Below, one piece after another: positions 1 to 6,202 of a DNA stretch of 19,850 bases (position 1 is the stretch's first letter; each line of letters begins with the position of its first letter). Under the pieces are notes generated by a model that was not told the DNA's origin, made no database searches, and saw only the letters and a program-made list of their open reading frames with translations. The stretch is from an uncultured Pedobacter sp. (lineage in GTDB: Bacteria > Bacteroidota > Bacteroidia > Sphingobacteriales > Sphingobacteriaceae). Both the position numbers and the translations under genes were made by a program. The stretch is from assembly GCA_946478755.1 (NCBI GenBank), contig CAMLDJ010000076.1:1-19850 (forward strand). The letters are read 5' to 3'.

Positions 1-552
1 CCAGAGGCTGGCGGCACTTGGAAGAAATGGTTTATTGAAATACCGGACCACGAAATGCCTACCATAAAGCAGATGACCAATTACGGTACTGATTGGGACA
101 CTGCATATACAGACAAAGAGTTTAATGCGTCGTCTGCTCATGTTGAATCTGGAATGTTTAACAATAAAATGTACATCGATAATCTCGGATGGTTCAATAA
201 AGAATTTCCGGATCTGATCAATGAAATGAAGTTGCACCCTGCTCCGCATTATATTGAGGCTAAAGCTTCAGGCAAGTCGGCTAAGCAAACGTTAACTGTT
301 GCGGGTATTCCCGCGATAGAAGTGGATGTAAACGGGGATAAGTTAGCCAGAGCAAAAGACGCTACCCCAAAGGCAGAGGCCGGTATGGTATGTATTCGTA
401 AATCATTAGCTGATAAACTTTATAACGATGATCAGCAGGGCATACTTAAGTTTCCAAATGGAGAGAAGCAGGATTTAGCAGACACATTGGCCCAGGCAAT
501 TATCCGGCATTTCGGTAAAGCTAAATTAGCCAGACCAAAATCATATTATTAA
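1..552 (+). CDS. Terminase large subunit, C-terminal nuclease part (5' end outside window)
   Basis: The frame is open from the first base, and the conserved nuclease residues begin before and around the first ATG at position 55, so the gene starts upstream of the window. The 183 visible residues match the RuvC-like nuclease half of phage terminase large subunits. There is a DWDTAYTD segment (fragment residues 31-38, likely first catalytic Asp at 33), IEAKASGKS (85-93, second acid Glu87), GDKLARA (112-118), PKAEAG (123-128), and FPNGEKQDLADTLAQAI (151-167, third acid Asp158). This order is typical of the family: acidic residue, E-K-A-S-G, G-D-K-x-x-R-A, E-A-G, then F-P-N-G with D-x-x-D. The enzyme cuts concatemeric DNA during packaging; the ATPase half is not in the window. 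It leads the late gene cluster. Identity rests on motif pattern only. Confidence 0.82.
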   Translation, partial: PEAGGTWKKWFIEIPDHEMPTIKQMTNYGTDWDTAYTDKEFNASSAHVESGMFNNKMYIDNLGWFNKEFPDLINEMKLHPAPHYIEAKASGKSAKQTLTVAGIPAIEVDVNGDKLARAKDATPKAEAGMVCIRKSLADKLYNDDQQGILKFPNGEKQDLADTLAQAIIRHFGKAKLARPKSYY

Positions 553-578
553 AAGATAAATATTTATATTTGAGGACA

Positions 579-791
579 ATGGAGTTATCTACAAAAAAAA
601 TAAAGGAAATCATTGATTCGCTGCCAGACGTTTCCGGCTTAAGCAATCAACATGGAAGACGTTATCGTGTTCCCGTTCTTAGGCCTATGGATATATCTAA
701 TAGATCGTATTTTCCCGATAAAAATATTGAAATAGACGAGCTGATTTTTGTTTTTAATGAACAGGAACAAGATTGGATTATAAAGTTGTAA
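579..791 (+). CDS. Small hypothetical phage protein (70 aa)
   Basis: I do not recognise this protein. It is short and charged, with a lysine-rich amphipathic N-terminus (MELSTKKIKEIID) and an acidic, aromatic C-terminal stretch ending in QDWIIKL. It has no membrane segment or signal peptide. The frame can be extended to a TTG at 570, but the ATG at 579 is preferred; the added residues would be only three and a purine-rich GAGGA lies just before the ATG. It sits 26 nt after the terminase stop and one base before the next ATG, so it is part of the late operon. Its place between terminase and the tail chaperone suggests a packaging or tail accessory role, but nothing in the sequence shows this. 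Confidence 0.6.
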   Translation: MELSTKKIKEIIDSLPDVSGLSNQHGRRYRVPVLRPMDISNRSYFPDKNIEIDELIFVFNEQEQDWIIKL

Positions 792-792
792 T

Positions 793-1410
793 ATGTATCA
801 GGTAAAAATTAACGATGTTAACTACGATGTGCCTCAGTCAATTGAGGACGTAACCATTGGTAACTTTATAAAGTTCCGTAATACTCCGCACACTGATGAG
901 CTACAGGTTCTTTATTGGGCCATAGGTGCAAAGCCAATATTCAGACACACCGATACGATTGAGGCTGAGCTATCTAATGTATTCGCTTTATTCAATCCAG
1001 TGAAAGATGAAATATATGCCTTCTTGAAATCTGTTGATAAGATGAAAGTGCCTGACACAATAGAGGTTCTTGGTGTGACTGTAAATATCAAACAAGGCCT
1101 GCTAAATGACTTACCATATTGGCCGTACGTTGTCACTAAAAATATTGTACTCCAGGAAGGTAAGAAGGATCCGTTTGATCCAACTGATCGTATGCCTGAA
1201 GTACTAGCCCATTACTTGTATAGTGTCGTTACTAAGTCGCCTTATGATGAAGCTAAGGCAAATGATTTTATAGAGGTGGCAAATGATATTAATATGGTGC
1301 CAGCTATTCAACTTGCTAATTTTTTTTTGCTGAGACACTCCGACTTGTTTCCGTTGAGCAAGAAGAGTTTAGCGGAGACATTGAAGAAGATCTCAAAGAG
1401 GCAGGGATAG
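793..1410 (+). CDS. Probable tail assembly chaperone, short (unshifted) form, 205 aa
   Basis: This 205-residue soluble protein has no membrane segment. Its C-terminal half is helical (VLAHYLYSVV, residues about 136-145, then IQLANFFLLRHSDLF). I do not identify the family by direct motif. The call comes from context: a gene upstream of the tape measure, in which a perfect slippery run lies about 85 nt before the stop, followed by an overlapping -1 frame that runs to the next gene. That is the classic arrangement of the phage tail chaperone pair (lambda G and G-T), where the short form coats the tape measure and the rarer extended form recruits tail tube subunits. Unusually, four genes separate it from the tape measure, where lambda has none. 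It starts one base after the previous stop. Alternatives are an unrelated neck protein with a fortuitous homopolymer. Confidence 0.6.
   Translation: MYQVKINDVNYDVPQSIEDVTIGNFIKFRNTPHTDELQVLYWAIGAKPIFRHTDTIEAELSNVFALFNPVKDEIYAFLKSVDKMKVPDTIEVLGVTVNIKQGLLNDLPYWPYVVTKNIVLQEGKKDPFDPTDRMPEVLAHYLYSVVTKSPYDEAKANDFIEVANDINMVPAIQLANFFLLRHSDLFPLSKKSLAETLKKISKRQG
1320..1328 (+). promoter_or_regulatory. Slippery site for programmed -1 ribosomal frameshifting
   Basis: Nine consecutive T residues follow AA at 1318-1319. In the zero frame the codons are AAT TTT TTT TTG, so the heptamer T TTT TTT at 1320-1326 fits the X XXY YYZ rule with perfect re-pairing of both tRNAs after a -1 slip. The zero-frame stop lies at 1408-1410. 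I could not identify a clear downstream pseudoknot or an upstream Shine-Dalgarno-like stimulator by eye. Confidence 0.68.
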
Positions 1411-1598
1411 AAGTCTTCAATAAGTATAAGGACGTTAACAACCTGGAGTCTTTGAGCCAGGGAGATATAACAAAGTGGGGAGTTATTAAGGCTATGGAGA
1501 GGGGAGAGGTGTACGCCAAGCTAATGATGAACCGAGATAAGAATGCATTTGAAAAAGCCTTAAGGGCTATTGCTGTTAGAAATAGTAAAACAAAATAA
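1320..1598 (+). CDS. -1 frame extension of the tail chaperone (G-T-like fusion, about 268 aa in total)
   Basis: This reading frame is closed upstream by a TAA at 1317-1319 and opens exactly at the T run. It continues with TTT GCT GAG ACA and stops at 1596-1598, directly against the next gene's ATG at 1599. It has no ATG before about 1494 and no GTG or TTG near its 5' end, so independent translation of most of it is unlikely. A ribosome slipping back one base on the T run would read 178 codons of the 793 frame and then 90 codons here, giving a 268-residue fusion. The extension is charged and helical (for example GDITKWGVIKAMERGEVYAK). It fills what would otherwise be a 188-nt gap in a genome whose other gaps are mostly below 30 nt. 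A sequencing error or true frameshift mutation is the main alternative. Confidence 0.68.
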   Translation, partial: FFFAETLRLVSVEQEEFSGDIEEDLKEAGIEVFNKYKDVNNLESLSQGDITKWGVIKAMERGEVYAKLMMNRDKNAFEKALRAIAVRNSKTK

Positions 1599-2036
1599 AT
1601 GGATTTACGGGAACAGATAGGAGTAATTGCTCTGTCGCTAAGTGCGGCACCTGCTTTTTATTACGGACGAAAATCAGAGATAAATGTCACAGGAGACAAT
1701 GCGTCGTTTCCTGCCGTCATATTGATTGAGCCGGATCAATTCGGTTTTAAGCTTGATCCAGTAACTGGCAACGTGAACGACACTTACAATGCGTTCATCC
1801 AGTTTGTCGACATCGTAGATCCAATGGCAGAAGACGCAAACTATAGTCATCCTGTTGTTGAAGATATGCGAACCATGGCCGCAGAGTTTTTGCAAGCGTT
1901 ATCGGCTGCTGACATTTTTCAGGACTTAAATACAAATATACATGGCGTTCTGATAGTTGATACGTACGACGTTAATGTAGCTGGTATCGAATTGAATCTT
2001 GCCCAGCTTACAGATATACAACCAAGACCATGTTAA
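1599..2036 (+). CDS. Tail-completion or neck-type protein, function unassigned (145 aa)
   Basis: I do not recognise a specific family. The 145-residue protein has a short N-terminal helix with small residues (VIALSLSAAPAFYYG, about 8-22) followed by alternating strands and acidic loops, and then a helical stretch (EDMRTMAAEFLQAL, about 88-101). Size, fold pattern and position just before a gp10-like gene resemble the small tail terminator and completion proteins that close the head-tail joint in long-tailed phages. The ATG directly abuts the stop of the frameshifted chaperone frame, so translation is probably coupled to ribosomes that have shifted. The 3' end overlaps the next gene by 7 nt. 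Confidence 0.55.
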   Translation: MDLREQIGVIALSLSAAPAFYYGRKSEINVTGDNASFPAVILIEPDQFGFKLDPVTGNVNDTYNAFIQFVDIVDPMAEDANYSHPVVEDMRTMAAEFLQALSAADIFQDLNTNIHGVLIVDTYDVNVAGIELNLAQLTDIQPRPC

Positions 2037-2485
2037 GCGATACCCTCATATTAGGCGAAGAGCTGATCAGAGAGTTTCTCGAATCTCAACGAGAGGGCTT
2101 GATATCTTATATGGATTCTGAGAACAGGAATGCAACTGGACGAAGTAAAGCCAGCATTAAGGTAGTTAATACCACACAAAGCACAGGGCAGCTAATTGGA
2201 TCACAATCTATCGAATACGTTTTCAAAGGCAGACCACCAGGTAAGATGCCGCCATTAAGCAGTATAATCGATTGGTGCAACGCTAGAGGATTGCCGAGAG
2301 GCGTTGCATGGGTTGTTGCAAAAACGATAGCTGACAGCGGTACAAAGCTATGGCAATCAAAACGGAATATATTTGATGAAATAATAACGGAGGAGAAAAT
2401 AAACGCCTTCGTGAATAGCATAGCGGTTGTTTATACCGCCAGGTTACGTACAGAGATCACTTCACTATTTAACATTGCAGCATGA
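2030..2485 (+). CDS. HK97 gp10-like tail completion protein (candidate)
   Basis: This is a 151-residue soluble protein. It has an N-terminal helix, a GRSKASIKV strand segment (37-45), a glycine/proline loop GRPPGKMPP (67-75), a helix with DWCNARGLPRG (81-91), a second helix AKTIADSGTKLWQ (97-109) and a C-terminal helix. The pattern of a proline-rich 'GRxPGKxPP' loop, a short basic helix and an 'A-x-x-I-x-x-x-G-T' helix is one I associate with gp10-like head-tail joining or tail completion proteins in Bacteroidota prophages. That is an inference, as no alignment could be run. It overlaps the upstream gene by 7 nt and the next gene by 4 nt (ATGA), so it is translationally coupled on both sides. 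Confidence 0.5.
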   Translation: MLSDTLILGEELIREFLESQREGLISYMDSENRNATGRSKASIKVVNTTQSTGQLIGSQSIEYVFKGRPPGKMPPLSSIIDWCNARGLPRGVAWVVAKTIADSGTKLWQSKRNIFDEIITEEKINAFVNSIAVVYTARLRTEITSLFNIAA

Positions 2486-4290
2486 GTGTTTTACTTATAG
2501 ACTTTTTCAGTTTTCCTTCGCTTGTTGGTGGCGGTACGGAAGATTATTCTATATACTTCAATAACGACACAGAAGTAGTTACGGTAGACTATGTCGGTTC
2601 TGACGGACAGAAGTCACTTGTTGCCTCAACTGAAAGAGAAAGGGCCGACGATGACCCTATAGCAAACATAATTTCATCAGATGAAACAAAGACCTACACC
2701 ATTAATGCCCATCTAACCACTCCGTTTGCATATGTGTCCCTGGAGACTCCAATTGTTCCAGAGCCACCTTCATGTGATTTAGCTTTGACCGTAGTATCGA
2801 CAAATGAAACATCACAAGGTGCAAATAACGGGACTGCTACATTAAGCGCAACTACCACTTTTACCCCGGCTTTATATTCGTTAAACGGCATAGATTATTC
2901 TTCATCGACTTTTTTTAATAACCTTTCGCCTGGCAATTATGTTGCCTATGCAAAAGATGCAAACGAATGCACAAAACAAGTAACGTTTAGCATAGAACCG
3001 TTCGGCAATCCGATTGATGGAGGTTTTGCTAATGGATTGCCGCAGGTGAAGGTGTCAGGTAGCAATATTTCAAGATGGAACGCTGCTTATAATCCTGTGG
3101 TGTTAAAATTTTCAACTACACCGGATCCGGCGAAGGTTAACTATAGAATTGAGATAGAAATAACTTCTCAATCAGGAACCGTTTTAGGCGCATGGTCGCC
3201 AGGCATTGACGGAAAAACCAGAGCCGACATATCAGCTTACTTGCAATCTTTGGTAAATGCTAAAGATAATTTTAAATACGATGTGCTTAACTGGCGTGAT
3301 ATGGATCGGGCGGCGTCTTTTACGATCAGATACCGAGAGGTGTGGGATGCTGATTCAAGTGTTTGGTATTATGCTCCACAGCCTTTGTATGTCACCTACA
3401 GCGCAAAGCAATTAGGGGACAAGTACGGTGGAAATATGGCTGAGTATGTCCCGTTTTTAAATGAGCTAAACCCTAATTACAAAGCTAAGTTTTTAACTAT
3501 GTTTACTGAACCTACAGCATGGGTAGGGTTGCCTTACGATAACTCATTCATATTTTCAGAGTACATCGTAGGGTCATCAGTAAAAGTCAGGACCACATCA
3601 TTGAATATAAACAGGGAGCAAGTCTCTGGAGGCGTAGTTAACTCATTCCTTTTGAATAATGATGCCGGTTATATCTTAAATACAGACTTAAGCAGACTTA
3701 TAATTCAGGAGGGCGCTCTGCCTCCGGTGAGTAATGACGGTATACTTGAACAATTAGGTATAAATAGGCTGATGCTGGCGGGTGCCCCAGGTACAAACGT
3801 TGAATACTTTCAGATACAGCTTTATACCGGGACAGATGAAGCGCCTAATTTTATCACTCAGCCAATGATACTGAAGATAAACAGGCCATGTGCTGATCCG
3901 TTTATATATTTAAAATGGCTTAACACGTTAGGCGGGTGGGATTACTGGAGATTCGGAAAGGATAATATAAAAACATTGTCTACATCCAATGAAATTACTG
4001 TAGACAGGAACGTTTTCGATTGGGAGAATGGAGATACTATTGCTGACATCATAAACAAAACAGCAATTAACAAAATAAGTATAGGCGCTACGGTACCGGA
4101 TATAAAGATCGATGGTCTTAAATCATTGCATACTTCAGTTAAGGTTATGATGCTGACCAACTCAAACCCTATAAAATGGCAAACCGTAATAGTAAATACT
4201 GGATCATTTGAAATCAAGAGAGCTAAAAATTCATTCTCTGAGTTGAAATTCGGGATCAATTTACCAGAAGTAAATATTCAAAGGCAATAG
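2482..4290 (+). CDS. Large tail-tip protein with an inserted SprB-like repeat domain (602 aa)
   Basis: This long beta-rich protein is likely part of the distal tail or baseplate. Residues 1-90 form an N-terminal domain. Residues about 98-173 resemble a SprB-type repeat: it starts at CDLALTVVS, contains NNGTATLSATTT and ends with LSPGNYVAYAKDANECTKQV. The 'L-x-x-G-x-Y-x-x-x-x-x-D-A-x-x-C' ending is the hallmark of this Bacteroidota adhesin repeat, and two cysteines (98 and 163) bracket it. Residues about 180-600 are further strand-rich sequence with aromatic patches (DYWRFGKDN). There is no signal peptide. It is coupled by ATGA overlap upstream and separated by 1 nt from the next gene. Location before the tape measure supports a tail role. 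The exact component (distal tail protein versus minor tail protein) is not resolved. Confidence 0.6.
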   Translation: MSVLLIDFFSFPSLVGGGTEDYSIYFNNDTEVVTVDYVGSDGQKSLVASTERERADDDPIANIISSDETKTYTINAHLTTPFAYVSLETPIVPEPPSCDLALTVVSTNETSQGANNGTATLSATTTFTPALYSLNGIDYSSSTFFNNLSPGNYVAYAKDANECTKQVTFSIEPFGNPIDGGFANGLPQVKVSGSNISRWNAAYNPVVLKFSTTPDPAKVNYRIEIEITSQSGTVLGAWSPGIDGKTRADISAYLQSLVNAKDNFKYDVLNWRDMDRAASFTIRYREVWDADSSVWYYAPQPLYVTYSAKQLGDKYGGNMAEYVPFLNELNPNYKAKFLTMFTEPTAWVGLPYDNSFIFSEYIVGSSVKVRTTSLNINREQVSGGVVNSFLLNNDAGYILNTDLSRLIIQEGALPPVSNDGILEQLGINRLMLAGAPGTNVEYFQIQLYTGTDEAPNFITQPMILKINRPCADPFIYLKWLNTLGGWDYWRFGKDNIKTLSTSNEITVDRNVFDWENGDTIADIINKTAINKISIGATVPDIKIDGLKSLHTSVKVMMLTNSNPIKWQTVIVNTGSFEIKRAKNSFSELKFGINLPEVNIQRQ

Positions 4291-4291
4291 T

Positions 4292-6202
4292 ATGAACAAC
4301 AAAGAGGTTTATATAAACGGAATTCTTTGCGATATTGATGAGGGTAAAAGCCCTATTCAATTGGTGTACTCTATCAATGACCTGGCTGAGTTAAAAGATA
4401 GACAGGCGTATTCCACAAACACATTTAAAATGCCTATGACAGCAACCAACATTGCTGCATGCGGAATACCAAACGATGCGAGTTTAATTCAAACACAGCC
4501 TTACCGTAGAAACACAGCTAAAATAGTTCAGAACGGAATTGAGGTGTTAACTAATGGAGTCGCGCTTATAACCAAAACGGATCAAGATATAGAGGTTCAA
4601 ATATTATCTGGGCTTATTGGGTTCTTTGACAGGCTGGGGGAGAAGAATATCCGGGATCTTGATCTTTCAGAATATGATCATGTATGGAGCCTAGCGAATG
4701 TTGCAGGCAGCCAGGATAATACTGAAGGCTACATCTATCCTGTAATTGATTACGGCGGGCTCAGTGAGACTGATAGAAGGTGTGATGTAAGGCAATTAAG
4801 GCCTGCTGTATTTAGGAAAACAATTTTAGAAAAAATAATATCTGAGGCGGGATATGTTGCGAGCGGAAGTTACGCTTCTTACGAAAAGTATTATAATTCC
4901 TTGATCCCGTTTGCTAACGATAACCTAAAGCATAGCTCTGGGTATGAGGATATATTAAAAGGGTACAATGCCTCAGCCAGGAAAACACAGCCGCAAGGGT
5001 TTAATTTTGGCGGAAATAGTATATATCAAGAGGTATTTTTCGAGGATGACGCGTCTACAGATCCACATGGTTTATGGGATGGAAGGTTTTATACAGCCAG
5101 TGTCAAACTTAAACTACGTATAGTTTACACATTTACAATTACTCAAGTGTGGACACAAGCATTCGGCTCTCACGAGGAAGTTCATAATGTTGTTCAATTG
5201 TCTAGTGCAGGGGGTGCATGGATAAACATTGGGGCATTTTCTACATTAAGCTCAAAAAAATATATTCAAGAAACCTTCCCCGATCAATTGATTGACATCA
5301 CTATAAATATTAATCCTGGAGACAGAATAAGGATCGCTATAACAAAGGATGTTGATACAGGTTTCGCCACGATTGCGACAGGAGCATCAGTCTCATTCAA
5401 TCCGGTATATGAAGAAGTTGTTTATGGGTCTGATATCCAGTTGTCAGCCACCCTACCGGATATAACTCAGAAGAATTTCTTTAAAGAGTTTCTTCAAAAC
5501 TTCGGGTTGATAGTTATCCCAGACAACTATATAGAGTCATTGCTACTGATCAACATGGAAGATGTATACGCAAATAAGCCAATAGCGGATGATATCTCAG
5601 ATCGATTGATCAATTCAAGCGACGACATATCTTACTCGTTGCCTGGCTACGGAATAAACAACTATGGCAAGTATAAAGACGATGACGCTGTCCCTGATGA
5701 ATTAGGACAGGGTATTATGGTTTTTGATAACTTGACACTTGCTGATAGTGTGACCTTGTTTACATCCGTATTTGCCGCAACTGTTTCCGTTAATAAGCTC
5801 GGAGGGCTTGTTGTTCCTCAAATAAAAAAAATAGAAGATATAGCCGCCTCAGCCGATTTTAAAATAAAAACACAGCCAAGAATACTCCTTGACAGAAAGA
5901 TCAATAGTCCTTTTGAGTTTTACGATGGATCTGCATCTTCTCTCGTAAACATGGTATCTATACCAACGTTTGACGGATTAGACTATCAGTCTTTATTTGA
6001 TGAGAATTACCCAGAAGTTAAAAGAATGCTTTACAGGCCGTTTGCCGCAACAAAAAAGATGCTAGTTAAGGAAACGGACATTGCAAATATAAATTGGACC
6101 ATACCCGTTTACGACAGGAAATCAGCATCATATTATTACAAAAATAAGATAGCGTACATCCAGGGCGACATAAGTACTATTTCACTTATAAAATTACCAT
6201 AA
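4292..6202 (+). CDS. Probable tail hub or baseplate protein (636 aa)
   Basis: This 636-residue protein has no signal peptide or membrane segment. Near its N-terminus it carries LKDRQAYSTNTFKMPMT (about 34-50), a motif I associate with large Bacteroidota phage tail proteins, where an arginine is followed by S/T-x-T-x-x-x-P and then T-x-N. The middle (about 240-380) is strand-rich, like a carbohydrate-binding or jelly-roll insert (WTQAFGSHEEVHNVVQLSS). The C-terminal part (about 395-630) is mixed, with FFKEFLQNFGLIVIPDN. It lies between the SprB-containing tail protein and the tape measure, so a structural role at the tail tip is likely. Its stop shares one base with the tape-measure start (TAATG). 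The specific function is inferred from position. Confidence 0.55.
   Translation: MNNKEVYINGILCDIDEGKSPIQLVYSINDLAELKDRQAYSTNTFKMPMTATNIAACGIPNDASLIQTQPYRRNTAKIVQNGIEVLTNGVALITKTDQDIEVQILSGLIGFFDRLGEKNIRDLDLSEYDHVWSLANVAGSQDNTEGYIYPVIDYGGLSETDRRCDVRQLRPAVFRKTILEKIISEAGYVASGSYASYEKYYNSLIPFANDNLKHSSGYEDILKGYNASARKTQPQGFNFGGNSIYQEVFFEDDASTDPHGLWDGRFYTASVKLKLRIVYTFTITQVWTQAFGSHEEVHNVVQLSSAGGAWINIGAFSTLSSKKYIQETFPDQLIDITININPGDRIRIAITKDVDTGFATIATGASVSFNPVYEEVVYGSDIQLSATLPDITQKNFFKEFLQNFGLIVIPDNYIESLLLINMEDVYANKPIADDISDRLINSSDDISYSLPGYGINNYGKYKDDDAVPDELGQGIMVFDNLTLADSVTLFTSVFAATVSVNKLGGLVVPQIKKIEDIAASADFKIKTQPRILLDRKINSPFEFYDGSASSLVNMVSIPTFDGLDYQSLFDENYPEVKRMLYRPFAATKKMLVKETDIANINWTIPVYDRKSASYYYKNKIAYIQGDISTISLIKLP

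Noticed and set aside
565..572. TATATTTG resembles a Bacteroidota -7 box 6 nt before the ATG at 579.
   Set aside because: No TTG -33 element at the expected distance, and the interval is AT-rich and inside a late operon; chance match is likely.
592..600. Run of A residues in the small gene at 579-791 as a possible second slippery site.
   Set aside because: The -1 frame ends in TGA after a few codons, with no conserved-looking extension, so a functional frameshift product is not supported.
793..1598. Chaperone gene as a pseudogene broken by the T run.
   Set aside because: The zero-frame product is full and ends cleanly, the -1 frame opens exactly at the slippery run, and the arrangement matches known tail chaperones; mutation remains possible but is less likely.
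5824..5832. A-run in the 4292-6202 gene as frameshift or sequencing error.
   Set aside because: The long reading frame continues uninterrupted through it; nothing indicates a break.
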